The notes below the pieces were generated by a model that was given only the letters and a program-made list of their open reading frames with translations, was not told where the DNA came from and ran no database searches. The position numbers and the translations under genes were made by a program. A stretch of 64,000 nucleotides of DNA from the NCBI RefSeq assembly GCF_964355755.1, contig NC_092672.1, forward strand, positions 31,056,501-31,120,500, written 5' to 3'. Shown in pieces: positions 20,957 through 33,365 of the stretch. Position 1 is the first letter of the stretch. The number at the start of each line of letters is the position of its first letter. This DNA comes from Antedon mediterranea. Its lineage: Eukaryota > Echinodermata > Crinoidea > Comatulida > Antedonidae.

Positions 20957-22963
20957 CTGTAAAATAATATAAAATATCAAGTAAAGTATAATAATAAACA
21001 AATTCACGAGATGAGTCATGGGTATACATTATGTACACTGTAAACTAGTGTAGTAGTAGTAATATTAGATCTTAAACATTATTTTGTATCCACTTTTAAA
21101 CACATTTATAGCTTTTAAACACGTAGTTACATGTTTAGCGTGCTTAAAACCTAAACGTGTTTAAAGCTACATGTTGTTTTCCTCCACTTTGCAGTCAACA
21201 TGTCACTATTATGTTCAGTCAACATGTTTAGGTACGTGTTTAGCGTTGGGACATACGATACAGAAAAAAGATTCATACATGGCAAATTAAACAGGTTTAA
21301 TACCTAAACCTGTCTTTATATTGTTACACATGTTTAACATGCAATCAACACAGACGTCACTGATGTGTTGTGTTGGATACAGACTACATGTTCATATCTA
21401 AACATGTTTTTAAGCTAAATGTGTAGAAAAGATGAGTATACAAAATACATGTTTAAGATCTAAACTCTGCTTTTACAGTGTATGACTTATGACTTCAATT
21501 ACCTCTTTTAGTAAATACAGAGGTGAGTATGGTGTTTCGGTAGGCATTCGCAAGATTATTGACATTTGCAAATAAATTTGGTGCGCCATGAGAGAGCCTG
21601 TACACTACTTTTCAACTCCGTCGCACCCTTCTGGAGAAGAGGCTATTAATTAATATGCATAAATTACTAATTTTATACATACAAATATATAAGAAGAAAA
21701 CTGTATAAGAAATGTGATCCACTACACCGACTGAAAAAGTTAAATTCATTTTTCATTTTATTTCTACATTCGCTAGAAATGAGTTACCAGGGATCATCTC
21801 AATATAGATGGTTATTGGCCTATCCACTGTGCTGCAGACAATATCTGGAGTTTCCTCTGGTGGTAAGATGATCTCTGGATTCATCACTTTGCACCGTTTG
21901 CGGGTTGTGCTATTAATAGTTTATCTTTTTGGTGGGTAGTAAGCTCCACCTAGCTATCGAGTCGAAAAAATCCTGCATACATTGCATGAATGAACCGTGT
22001 TCCTTACAACATTATTCTCATTTATAGGTCCATGCTCACACTATGATTTTAACAAGTAGTTTTAGTGTCTACCAAAATTATCAATAAACTGTTATATGAT
22101 GTGCTCATTATATAAAATAATTGTTTTTTAATTATCGTATTCGATTATGTAAATTTGTAGTTGAAATGTTATTTTTTTTTAAAATTAATATAAAACTATT
22201 CATTGATTTTTCAGATATCTGTTCATTATTTTATCTTTTAGTAAGATCATGGAGGAATGAATTAATTCCTCTGAGTAGGTGTACTGCAGAAGTTGGTCGA
22301 AAAGAGCCGTCGCCGCCTTGCCATTCCTCTAAGAATATGGTTTGTGGCATAATATATCCTGGATTTATGAAGCGCCTAATGTTGTGAAACATCAGCTAAT
22401 TTTGCTGTGTGTGTATGAACATTATCAAGAACCGGCATCCGTAGCCTAGTATGTTACTGTAGAGAAACAATAAATCGAGATCAATTCCTGCTCCCTAGTG
22501 TATCTTGAAAATTCCTAGATTATTTGCTGTAGGCCTCAATTAATTCCTTTCAATTTGGCTGCTAAAAGTCACAATGATTTCGTAGTATTTTTCGTATGTG
22601 CAAACCCACCAACTACATGCTTCCAATAAAGTACGAAATGGACTGTGATCATATTCTAGGTGTGATAACTGTTTAAACAAACATTAATTTAAATATCTAA
22701 GTATCGAATATAGTGTGTGATAACACAGTCTTATCTTTCAAAATTACAATAGGCAAATTCCTAATTCCAAATTTCACAACAAAAAACAAACAAACAAAAT
22801 ACTAAATTATGAGTTATTTATTACAAGTTGTTTTGTAAATATCAAAATTTACTCAAATTGCATCTGCAAAGAGTTTAAAAAAACTTATATATATGTATAA
22901 TCAGTAAAATTATATTAATAATTGTTCTGCCATAAATTCAATAAACAATTGGTAGTACCATGA

Positions 22964-23557
22964 TTATTGTGTATTCGTTTCTTGTATACCAAATTTAAGA
23001 AAATCGGTAAACATGACAGGGCCGTTTTCACCCACCTCCTGAATTGGAGTACAATAATTGAAGGTATTATCTCCAAAAACCTCTTGTGAAGCAACACCAA
23101 TGACTCCACTAGTGCGTCCTACTTCTCGTGATGCTGTAGCGCCAGCGACTCCGGTGTTTTCCACTTTCTGTGATGCTGCAGCGCCAGCGACTCAGACGTG
23201 TTCCTCTTTTTGTGATGCAGCAGCGCTAGCGACTCCGGTGCTTTCCACTTCTTGTGATGCTGCAGAAGCGTCAGCGACTTCGGTATTTTCCCCTTCTTGT
23301 GATGCTGCAGCGCCAGCAACTCCAGTGAATTCCTTTTTTTGTGATGCCGAAGCGCCAGCAACTCCAGTGTGGTCCTCGTTTAGTGATGCTGCAGCGTCTT
23401 GTCCTGTAGCGCCGCCGGGGACATCTTCAGCTTCTTGTTGTAAAACAGCATCGGCGGTATCGTTGTTTGTAACTATGATGGAAACACCACCGCTTCCATT
23501 AAGCCGGATCTCAATTCTAATATGTATGTCTTCTTCTTTTCTTCTTCTTCTTTCCAT
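22964..23557 (-). pseudogene. Repetitive-protein gene copy C (nonsense codon)
   Basis: Same length and organisation as copies B and D. One base change turns the Gly codon GGA into TGA at 23194-23192, in the fifth repeat after QKEEHV. This removes the last two repeats and the conserved C-terminal block if translated. The rest of the reading frame down to IQETNTQ and its TAA stop is intact, so the lesion is recent. Upstream acceptor-like TTTTACAG is kept. Confidence 0.7.
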
Positions 23558-24528
23558 CTGTAAAATAATATAAAATATCAAGTAAAGTATAATAATAAAC
23601 AAATTCACGAGATGAGTCATGGGTATACATTATGTACACTGTAAACTAGTGTAGTAGTAGTAATATTAGATCTTAAACATTATTTTGTATCCACTTTTAA
23701 ACACATTTGTAGCTTTTAAACACGTAGTTACATGTTTAGCGTGCTTAAAACCTAAACGTGTTTAAAGCTACATGTTGTTTTCCTCCACTTTGCAGTCAAC
23801 ATGTCACTATTATGTTCAGTCAACATGTTTAGGTACGTGTTTAGCGTTGGGACATACGATACGGAAAAAAGATCCATACATGGCAAATTAAACAGGTTTA
23901 ATACCTAAACGTGTCTTTATATTGCTACACATGTTTAACATGCAATCAACACAGATGTCACTGATGTGTTGTGTTGGATACAGACTACATGTTCATATCT
24001 AAACATGTTTTTAAGCTAAATGTGTAGAAAAGATGAGTATACAAAATACATGTTTAAGATCTAAACTCTGCTTTTACAGTGTATGACTTATGACTTCAAT
24101 TACCTCTTTTAGTAAATACAGAGGTGAGTATGGTGTTTCGGTAGGCATTCGCAAGATTATTGACATTTGCAAATAAATTTGGTGCGCCATGAGAGAGCCT
24201 GTACACTACTTTTCAACTCCGTCGCACCCTTCTGGAGAAGAGGCTATATTAATTAATATGCATAAATTACTAATTTTATACATACAAATATATAAGAAGA
24301 AAACTGTATAAGAAATGTGATCCACTATACCGACTGAAAAAGTTAAATTCATTTTTCATTTTATTTCTACATTCGCTAGAAATGAGTTACCAGGGATCAT
24401 CTCAATATAGATGGTTATTGGCCTATCCACTGTGCTGCAGATAATATCTGGAGTTTCCTCTGGTGGTAAGATGATCCCTGGATTCGTCACTTTGCACCGT
24501 TTGCGGGTTGTGCTATTAATAGTTTATC

Positions 24529-25213
24529 TTTTTGGTGGGTAGTAAGCTCCACCTAGCTATCGAGTCGAAAAAATCCTGCATACATTGCATGAATGAACCG
24601 TGTTCCTTACAACATTATTCTCATTTATAGGTCCATGCTCACACTATGATTTTAACAAGTAGTTTTAGTGTCTACCAAAATTATCAATAAACTGTTATAT
24701 GATGTGCTCATTATATAAAATAATTGTTTTTTAATTATCGTATTCGATTATGTAAATTTGTAGTTGAAATGTTATTTTTTTTTTAAATTAATATAAAACT
24801 ATTCATTGATTTTTCAGATATCTGTTCATTATTTTATCTTTTAGTAAGATCATGGAGGAATGAATTAATTCCTCTGAGTAGGTGTACTGCAGAAGTTGGT
24901 CGAAAATAGTTCATCTTTTTGGTGGGTAGTAAGCTCCACCTAGCTATCGAGTCGAAAAAATCCTGCATACATTGCATGAATGAACCGTGTTCCTTACAAC
25001 ATTATTCTCATTTATAGGTCCATGTTCACACTATGATTTTAACAAGTAGTTTTAGTGTCTACCAAAATTATCAATAAACTGTTATATGATGTGCTCATTA
25101 TATAAAATAATTGTTTTTTTTTATTTTTCAGATATCTGTTCATTATTTTATCTTTTAGTAAGATCATGGAGGAATGAATTAATTCCTCTGAGTAGGTGTA
25201 CTGCAGAAGTTGG
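24529..25213. repeat. Partial internal duplication in unit C (~300 bp)
   Basis: The stretch starting CATCTTTTTGGTGGGTAGTA and ending GTACTGCAGAAGTTGGTCGA occurs twice head to tail, the second copy starting at ~24908. The second copy reads GTTCATC like unit A, while the first reads GTTTATC like units B and D. A ~70-bp piece with AATTATCGTATTCG is missing from the second. The junction looks like an unequal crossover or conversion end point. Confidence 0.8.
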
Positions 25214-25880
25214 TCGAAAAGAGCCGTCGCTGCCTTGCCATTCCTCTAAGAATATGGTTTGTGGCATAATATATCCTGGATTTATGAAGCGCCTAATGTT
25301 GTGAAACATCAGCTAATTTTGCTGTGTGTGTATGAACATTATCAAGAACCGGCATCCGTAGCCTAGTATGTTACTGTAGAGAAACAATAAATCGAGATCA
25401 ATTCCTGCTCCCTAGTGTATCTTGAAAATTCCTAGATTATCTGCTGTAGGCCTCAATTAATTCCTTTCAATTTGGCTGCTAAAAGTCACAATGATTTCGT
25501 AGTATTTTTCGTATGTGCAAACCCACCAACTATATGCTTCCAATAAAGTACGAAATGGACTGTGATCATATTCTAGGTGTGATAACTGTTTAAACAAACA
25601 TTAATTTAAATATCTAAGTATCGAATATAGTGTGTGATAACACAGTCTTATCTTTCAAAATTACAATAGGCAAATTCCTAATTCCAAATTTCACAACAAA
25701 AAACAAACAAACAAAATACTAAATTATGAGTTATTTATTACAAGTTGTTTTGTAAATATCAAAATTTACTCAAATTGCATCTGCAAAGAGTTTAAAAAAA
25801 CTTATATATATGTATAATCAGTAAAATTATATTAATAATTGTTCTGCCATAAATTCAATAAACAATTGGTAGTACCATGA

Positions 25881-26474
25881 TTATTGTGTATTCGTTTCTT
25901 GTATGCCAAATTTAAGAAAATCGGTAAACATGACAGGGCCGTTTTCACCCACCTCCTGAATTGGAATACAATAATTGAGGGTATTATCTCCAAAAACCTC
26001 TTGTGAAGCAACACCAATGACTCCACTAGTGCGTCCTACTTCTCGTGATGCTGTAGCGCCAGCGACTCCGGTGTTTTCCACTTTCTGTGATGCTGCAGCG
26101 CCAGCGACTCCGACGTGTTCCTCTTTTTGTGATGCAGCAGCGCTAGCGACTCCGGTGCTTTCCACTTCTTGTGATGCTGCAGAAGCGTCAGCGACTTCGG
26201 TATTTTCCCCTTCTTGTGATGCTGCAGCGCCAGCAACTCCAGTGAGTTCCTTTTTTTGTGATGCCGAAGCGCCAGCAACTCCAGTGTGGTCCTCGTTTAG
26301 TGATGCTGCAGCGTCTTGTCCAGTAGCGCCGCCGGGGACATCTTCAGCTTTTTGTTGTAAAACAGCATCGGCGGTATCGTTGTTTGTAACTATGATGGAA
26401 ACACCACCGCTTCCATTAAGGCGGATCTCAATTCTAATATGTATGTCTTCTTCTTCTCTTCTTCTTCTTTCCAT
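25881..26474 (-). CDS. Repetitive-protein gene copy D (unrecognised family, intact)
   Basis: 197 residues from the ATG after TTTTACAG. It is nearly identical to copy B, with single changes (for example QKKELTG for QKEELTG and YCIPIQEV for YCTPIQEV). It has seven 14-15-residue repeats, the C-terminal LKFGIQETNTQ and a TAA stop. The near identity of B, C and D shows recent tandem amplification or ongoing conversion. Function unknown. Confidence 0.65.
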   Translation of the reverse strand: MERRRREEEDIHIRIEIRLNGSGGVSIIVTNNDTADAVLQQKAEDVPGGATGQDAAASLNEDHTGVAGASASQKKELTGVAGAAASQEGENTEVADASAASQEVESTGVASAAASQKEEHVGVAGAAASQKVENTGVAGATASREVGRTSGVIGVASQEVFGDNTLNYCIPIQEVGENGPVMFTDFLKFGIQETNTQ

Positions 26475-27724
26475 CTGTAAAATAATATAAAATATAAAGT
26501 AAAGTATAATAATAAACAAATTCACGAGATGAGTCATGGGTATACATTATGTACACTGTAAACTAGTGTAGTAGTAGTAATATTAGATCTTAAACATTAT
26601 TTTGTATCCACTTTTAAACACATTTGTAGCTTTTAAACACGTAGTTACATGTTTAGCGTGCTTAAAACCTAAACGTGTTTAAAGCTACATGTTGTTTTCC
26701 TCCACTTTGCAGTCAACATGTCACTATTATGTTCAGTCAACATGTTTAGGTACGTGTTTAGCGTTGGGACATACGATACGGAAAAAAGATCCATACATGG
26801 CAAATTAAACAGGTTTAATACCTAAACGTGTCTTTATATTGCTACACATGTTTAACATGCAATCAACACAGACGTCACTGATGTGTTGTGTTGGATACAG
26901 ACTACATGTTCATATCTAAACATGTTTTTAAGCTAAATGTGTAGAAAAGATGAGTATACAAAATACATGTTTAAGATCTAAACTCTGCTTTTACAGTGTA
27001 TGACTTATGACTTCAATTACCTCTTTTAGTAAATACAGAGGTGAGTATGGTGTTTCGGTAGGCATTCGCAAGATTATTGACATTTGCAAATAATTTTGGT
27101 GCGCCATGAGAGAGCCTGTACACTACTTTTCAACTCCGCCGCACCCTTCTGGAGAAGAGGCTATATTAATTAATATGCATAAATTACTAATTTTACACAT
27201 ACAAATATATAAGAAGAAAACTGTATAAGAAATGTGATCCACTACACCGACTGAAAAAGTTAAATTCATTTTTCATTTTATTTCTACATTCGCTAGAAAT
27301 GAGTTACCAGGGATCATCTCAATATAGATGGTTATTGGCCTATCCACTGTGCTGCAGATAATATCTGGAGTTTCCTCTGGTGGTAAGATGATCCCTGGAT
27401 TCGTCACTTTGCACCGTTTGCGGGTTGTGCTATTAATAGTTTATCTTTTTGGTGGGTAGTAAGCTCCACCTAGCTATCGAGTCGAAAAAATCCTGCATAC
27501 ATTGCATGAATGAACCGTGTTCCTTACAACATTATTCTCATTTATAGGTCCATGTTCACACTATGATTTTAACAAGTAGTTTTAGTGTCTACCAAAATTA
27601 TCAATAAACTATTATATGATGTGCTCATTATATAAAATAATTGTTTTTTAATTATCGTATTCGATTATGTAAATTTGTAGTTGAAATGTTATTTTTGTTT
27701 TAATTAATATAAAACTATTCATTG

Positions 27725-28060
27725 ATTTTTCAGATATCTGTTCATTATTTTATCTTTTAGTAAGATCATGGAGGAATGAATTAATTCCTCTGAGTAGGTG
27801 TACTGCAGAAGTTGGTCGAAAAGAGCCGTCGCCGCCTTGCCATTCCTCTAAGAATATGGTTTGTGGCATAATATATCCTGGATTTATGAAGCGCCTAATG
27901 TTGTGAAACATCAGCTAAGCGCTGTACACTTTAATAACGTTAAATAACGATAGTGACACGCAATGCGACAAAGTTGGATTCGAACCCATGACTCGCGATC
28001 AGTAGGCCTAGTCCCGAAATCAAACACTGTGTCATTACATGGCATAAGTTGTATATAAGA
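27725..28060 (-). mobile_element. tRNA-derived SINE at the end of the tandem array
   Basis: On the minus strand a tRNA-like head (box B ATGGGTTCGAATCCAAC at ~27975-27991) is followed by TTGTCGCATTGCGTGTCACT, then TGTACAGCGCTTAGCTG and TTAGGCGCTTCATAAATCC. The AGCGCTT/AGGCGC pair is a hallmark of a widespread marine-invertebrate SINE tail. The tandem units carry only the tail half; the head is retained here and in the paralog at 55.7-56.2 kb. Confidence 0.7.
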
Positions 28061-29161
28061 TATTGGGTGTGGGTCCTGCTAAGCGTATTTAATTTTACCC
28101 TATGCAAACACCACAAAAACATAATTTAATATGGTGAAATCTTATTATGTCTATATTAAACAAGAAATATTTCTTACAAAAAACGCTGCTCGCTTATTGA
28201 AAAATATTTTTTATTTCAAATGTTTTTAAATGTGTCATTTTATTGTCACATAATAGATAGTTATTTTACCTGAAAAAATGTAATTTAAAGCAACAAATAC
28301 TTAAATTGTCTGTCAGACACTGGTTTTTGGGTTTCTTTTCATTTTTTATATGTGAATAAATATTACTTTTTTGTTACAGAAGTGAATACTCAATTTCTGT
28401 CACTTTAGTTAATTTTATTGCTAAGGTCAAATCTGGGGGTCGCTTCATCACCCTAGATATTTCAATTGTGAAGTATCCTATTACAAACACAAACTTTAAT
28501 GGACTGTTTCGATAATAATTCAATGAATATCTGACACTGACAGTGAATATAGGGATTTGTAATTTTAGCATGGCATGTCCTAATAGACTCTTTCCCAGCC
28601 GTTTTTTGGGTCTACTGTAGCAGCTGGAATCAATAAATCATAGTGGAGTTTCCATTTTCACAAAACTGTCTGTCCTTAGAACTATAACTGCTGCTTGCTT
28701 TAGCTTCTGATTGAGTAGTCCTAATGGGACGTAGCGGGCTAGAGCAGCAGCGTGAAAAAATATAATAACAACTATAGATTAAACAAGCCTAAATTTATCA
28801 AACGATATAATAGACATAGAATCTACCATTTCCGGATGATAAGTCTCACTTAATGTGTGCTGTATCCTAAGTCACTGTAATGAGTGCCTAAAAATAACTC
28901 AAAACCTATGGATATATCCAAGTATTTTAGATCTGCTAAAAACTCAAATAAGCCTATCTAAGTTTTTAGATCAAAGTGTTTGGTTATATTGTATACCTAG
29001 AAAACCCATGAAAAAGTGGATCATTCCGTCCTAAATGACGTGATGTGATTGGATCTGTTTCAACTAGTGTTAAGATATATCAGAAAAAGTCAAGCGGACA
29101 TATAATTTTTGTTTACAAACCATTATTTCGCGAACGCCAAATTAAATTTCACTATCGTTTT
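28061..29161. other. Non-coding flank of segmental block 1
   Basis: AT-rich. The part from ~28790 to 29040 recurs near 56500-56720, and more distantly near 39300-39480. No exon recognised. Confidence 0.6.
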
Positions 29162-29472
29162 TATTTATTTATTTATTTCCTTTATTGCATCAAGTAAGCA
29201 GTGATGAAGTTGACATAAATATAATAGTAAATATGTAAACACATAGTATAACACAGTCCAAACAAGTAATACTAAAATATATCATAGTCCACAAATCAGT
29301 CTTTCAATGGCCATCATAGTACATCCAGTAACACAAACCAATAGAGGTTCACAATTTGCTTATCATAACTCAGCTACTGATCATTCACCAATCATTGAAA
29401 ACTCCGTGGAAAGCGTTGTGTCCGGACTTTGGGGAGGGTGAACGATCTAACGCGTCGGAGCTGATGGTTGTG

Positions 29473-30546
29473 GGGTGTCACGAAACCTAAGATCACGAAA
29501 GCTCCGACCCCCTAAGACCTAAGATCACGAAAGCTAAGACCCAACACCTAAGATTACAAATACTAAGATATACTACAGCTTAAAAACAATACTTGTTTAT
29601 CCATACATAATTTTAAACACAGTAGGTTTCATTTATTACCATAATTATAATTTAATACGTCTACCGCAAAACATAGATAAACTCACATTATTTTCGCCCG
29701 TTGAGTAAATGTATATTTTTTCTTTACAACAAACAAACTTGACGGGTTGTTTGTTGGTATATATTTACTCCATTGTGTTGGTTCAGAGGATGTTTTTCTT
29801 ACGCACCTGCCTTTCTTGTATTTTGACTCCAAATTTGTTGACTAACTTTATACTGAACACCACACTTTAAAATTAGGACTTATAAGTACTTTCAGAAGGA
29901 GAAACACATAATAACAAATAAATAAATCCTTTAAATTGATGATTTTACAGATGTGTTTCTTTGTATACTGTAATGACAATGTAACTCCTCGAGCTCCCCA
30001 TGCTCAATGTTTTTGTTTCTATGGAGCGCCAAAAGAGCAACAATAATAGTACAAGTATAAAAACAGAAAGAAAACGAAACAAAAAAAACTTATCATGATT
30101 TTTAAATTAAAATTTATTTGCCAGTATTTATTTCTTCGTACTTGCATGATTATACTATTATCATTACAATTTTAATTTTACATTGTTCCATCCACACTGT
30201 AGATGGACTCCACAGAGTTTTCAGCCCTCTATATAATTTTTGCTCTTTTGACGTTACATAGAAACAAAAACATTGAACATGGCCCATGGGGTAGGCCTAC
30301 TGTACTGTAGGCTAGTCATTTTGTGTGCGAGAAAAACGTCTGTAAAATCATCAATTTAAAAATGTATTATTCTTTTTCATGAAAGTGCCAATTCTAAGGT
30401 GTGGTATTCAGAATAAATGTTGGGAGTTAAAATACAAGGCAGGTGCGAAAGATAAATATTTGTAATCTTAGGTGTTGGGTCTTAGCTTTCGTGATCTTAG
30501 GTCTTAGGGGGTCTTCGCTTTCGTGGTCTTAGGTTTCGTGACACCC
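29473..30546. mobile_element. Mutator-like non-autonomous element with 10-bp target duplication
   Basis: Terminal inverted repeats of ~90 bp begin GGGTGTCACGAAACCTAAGA at both ends and stay alignable through AGACCCAACACCTAAGATTA. The direct repeat GATGGTTGTG flanks the element (29463-29472 and 30547-30556). Long termini and a 9-10-bp duplication are typical of Mutator-like elements. The interior continues as a looser inverted repeat (ATGTTTTTGTTTCTATG and its complement) and has no transposase frame. Confidence 0.85.
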
Positions 30547-30903
30547 GATGGTTGTGTGTGGGAGGTTTAGGTAAGAGAGAGTGTAATATGATCTTCTTTT
30601 TTCATTTTATCAAAGAATTTTCTTGACAACTTCTCGCGGCGTTCAGATAGAGTGATGATGTTAAGGTATCTGCAGGTATCAGCATACGAGGTACCATCGG
30701 GGCATATTATGTTACACGCTATTCTTTGGACATGTTCGATTTGGTCAGATTGTGCTTTGGATAAACTCGGGGACCAAACAGCACAGGCATATTCGAGAAC
30801 TGGTCGTCACTGCTTGATAGTATCGGAGCAGTTCCAGTCTATCTAAGCCAGACCTCTTGAGTTGCTTGAGAAAAAACAACCTTGGTACAACGCGCTTAGT
30901 TAA

Positions 30904-32049
30904 AGCCTGTTTTCCTGTCGACGTTAAGTTACGTTGAGTTGCGTTGAGTTGACATATTCAACAATTTAACAGGAAAAGGGGGTAAAAATTAACGTTGAAA
31001 ATCGTTAAAATCTTAAATCGTTAAAGTTGAACTCGGTTCAACTTTAAAAGCCTGTTTTCCTGTCGACGTTAAGTTACGTTGAGTTGCGTTGAATTGCGTT
31101 GAGTTGACATATTCAACGATTTAACAGGAAAAGGGGGTAAAAATTAACGTTGAAAATCGTTAAAATCTTAAATCGTTAAAGTTGAACTCGGTTCAACTTT
31201 AACGATTACGATCGTTACGATCGTTAAAACTGACCAATCAAATGGTCCACAAATTACGTCATTGCAGTTTGTGAAAAAATAGGTACGCGCTGACAATTCT
31301 TCAATGTTTACAACGCGACGATGTTTTTCACCTTTTTTACCTTGATTTACCTTGACCTTTAGACTATAAACCTGTTAAGGTTTGTGAGTCCCTCTTTGAA
31401 CATCTTGGTTATATGGCTCAAACTTTAGGTTGTGGGTTTTCCAGTGTGTTTCAAGATGGGTTTTAAAATTATTTATAGAGGATGCATTTACTAATATGAT
31501 ATGGCAAACTATTCCAATCATTTACTGCAGATATTGAAAAGAATTTCTGTCTGTGTTTCGATTTACTATGAACTTTTTTAATTTTAAAATTGTGGCCTCT
31601 AGTTACAGTAGATGGTGCTAATTCAAAAAAGACACCCGGATTAACATTATCATTATTTTTGTACACTTTTAAGGTCTGATATTTAAAAAAAAACAAGTGT
31701 AAGTTAAATTAAATTATAATATTAAACCAATTAAATTTAATGTTTGTCTTTAGTGTAAGCCTAGATTAAGATATCAACGAAAGCATGTCCTAGGCTGGGT
31801 TTAAGAATCAAAACCCGTAACTTTTTCAATTTTCACGCGGTCCTGGCTGCGCGTGGCTAGTTTTGCAACACTTCACGTCCGCGTGTCCCAGCAACGCTCG
31901 AGAGAACCAAGAAACTATGAACGATCGCGTAAAAATTTGTAAAAATTAGCGGTCCGACTCGATCATCGTCATCGCTATTTTATTTTCAACTTTAACGATT
32001 TTAAACTCAACGCAACTCAACGTATTTCAACGTCGACAGGAAAACAGGC
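30904..32049. mobile_element. TTAA-flanked DNA element (CCTGTTTTCCTGTCGACG termini)
   Basis: The left end AGCCTGTTTTCCTGTCGACG and right end CGTCGACAGGAAAACAGGC are bounded by TTAA at 30900-30903 and 32050-32053. The left ~145 bp is repeated in tandem from ~31048. The body carries many GTTGAGTT/AACTCAAC words in both orientations and a nested LINE fragment (31469-31696). A related fragment lies at ~9246-9370. Confidence 0.8.
31469..31696 (-). mobile_element. LINE reverse-transcriptase C-terminal fragment nested in the TTAA element
   Basis: A ~75-codon frame contains TRGHNFKIKKVHSKSKHRQK and FFSISAVNDWNSLP, the conserved C-terminal block of many jockey/CR1-type reverse transcriptases (family pattern R...FFS.R.VNDWNSLP). 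Only this fragment of the element is present. Confidence 0.8.
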
Positions 32050-32330
32050 TTAAACAGTCAACATGTGTCTGCCACGACAATTTACGGTCAAGATTGACAC
32101 CTAGTAACTTTGCATGCTCAACACACTTGACTTCGGATCCATTCACAGTGATTAAATATACTGTTCATACTATCTTGAATTTTGCACTCGGAGTTCTTAT
32201 TATATCTTTGGTAAAAGGTGGTATCGTCCATATTTCTTCATAAGCGGCAGATCGACCTGGAGGTCATCAATATGAAGGCAACAAACAGGATTGGACCAAG
32301 CCATGATCCTTGTGTTGTGGGATTATCGTG

Positions 32331-33365
32331 AGTTTTTATGTAGTAAAAACATTTTATACAAAACTAAACGATTAAAAAAAGTGTATGTTCAATTAAAAAA
32401 TAAATATTTTATTGTTTCTTTACTATAAATTAATAAATAAACGACGATATTGTCCATTTTACTGAAATACTCTCCCGCACATAAACCAGGAAGTTGAGAT
32501 AAACTGTGTAATGAAATACAGTAGTAAATAATCGTAAGTAGAAAATATCATTGTATTCTTTACTTTTTTTGTGGATATAATTCATTTTTTTAGAAAAAGA
32601 ACGAACTAGAATATAGTCCATCATTATTATATAAACAAAATAATACTAGTTTTGTTAATATAGCCTGGTTCAGTTTTTAGTAAAACTCGCATATTTTGCA
32701 ACCCTTTTATACATTGTTATTGTTATCGGCGAGAAAACGGTTTGGCGATAGGCTTAGAAAGTGCGTTGACGCCCGCGATGACCGTGACGGTAATGTGGGC
32801 CTAGAATGAAGCTAGGCCGAAACATAGAAAATTCGTAATAGTTAAACCTTTAATTACCCTAATCCTAAATGTAATCATTATAACTGTTACCAAATAATTA
32901 ATGGCATGTGTTTATAATAATAATTATTGCTTTCCTGGTGCATTTTTAGGCTAGCTGGTGTGACTGAGTGACAGTCACAGCTAGGCTAGGCCTTAATATT
33001 AATACATTTGTACAGTATAATAATGGTTTAATATTTTGGCTATTAGCTCTCTTGTTTGGATTTGTTTGGACACAAAACTGAAGTACTGTAGATTTAAAAA
33101 TTGATTTATTTTTAAAGGAAAGTACTGTTGCTATTGTTTTTGTAATCAAGATGACATTAGAACCAACAATGTTCCTCAAGCCTGTAGATATCTCAAGGCC
33201 TACAAGTCTTTGTAGACCATGGCAGTGATAAAAAAGAAGCAAAACAATATCGCACAGCGTTGTTAGGCCATACCTGGTAGAAGTTGAATTAAACAGGGTA
33301 GGTAAATAATCATAACCACCTCTTTAGAAAGTTTAATACACACTCCAAACAATGAAATGTGTGTT
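32331..33365. other. Unassigned AT-rich DNA
   Basis: No exon, repeat boundary or RNA gene recognised. Short ORFs here show no conserved motif. Confidence 0.5.

Larger units (their letters stand above)
17790..27917 (-). repeat. Tandem array of four ~2.6-2.9 kb gene-bearing units (A-D)
   Basis: Start-to-start spacing of the genes is 2598, 2601 and 2917 bases. Units B, C and D are nearly identical; A differs slightly, and its left flank differs from the B-D inter-unit spacer. The extra ~300 bases between C and D come from a partial repeat of the spacer (see 24529-25213). Each unit contains the gene exon, a ~450-bp segment full of ACATGT/AAACACGT words, a ~100-bp conserved short ORF/hairpin, and a SINE-related tail ending CGCCTAATGTTGTGAAACATC. 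Confidence 0.9.
16780..29050. repeat. Segmental duplication block 1, copy with the tandem array
   Basis: Parts of this block recur at about 51680-56740. Shared parts: the left flank (ATTTTAATGTCAGATAT, ATAATATATACC), the repetitive-protein gene, the SINE that ends near 28060, and the right flank (GTGTGCTGTATCCTAAGTCA, AAGTGGATCATTCCGTCCTA). Here the gene is repeated four times; in the other copy it is single. The tandem expansion therefore came after the block duplicated. Confidence 0.85.
29162..32330 (-). mobile_element. Decayed LINE (non-LTR retrotransposon), interrupted by two DNA elements
   Basis: Read on the minus strand with frameshifts, the pieces at ~32080-32310 hold reverse-transcriptase motifs (a GPILFVAF-like block, then KYVDDTTFYQR, the YVDD active-site box, then KLLGVNLDRKLSWQTHV). 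30560-30890 holds the thumb/C-terminal region (LFFLKQLKRSGLDRLELL, then RREKLSRKFFDKM). The 3' end is an (AAAT)n tract at ~29162-29180. The order is continuous only if the elements at 29473-30546 and 30904-32049 are skipped, which shows they inserted into a pre-existing LINE. Confidence 0.75.

Noticed and set aside
17790-27917. Homology of the tandem genes to sea-urchin 185/333 (Trf) immune genes
   Set aside because: Tandem clustering and mosaic repeats are similar in style, but there is no Gly-rich/His-rich architecture or recognisable shared sequence.
17790-27917. CRISPR array
   Set aside because: Eukaryotic context, kilobase units and no short direct repeats with unique spacers.
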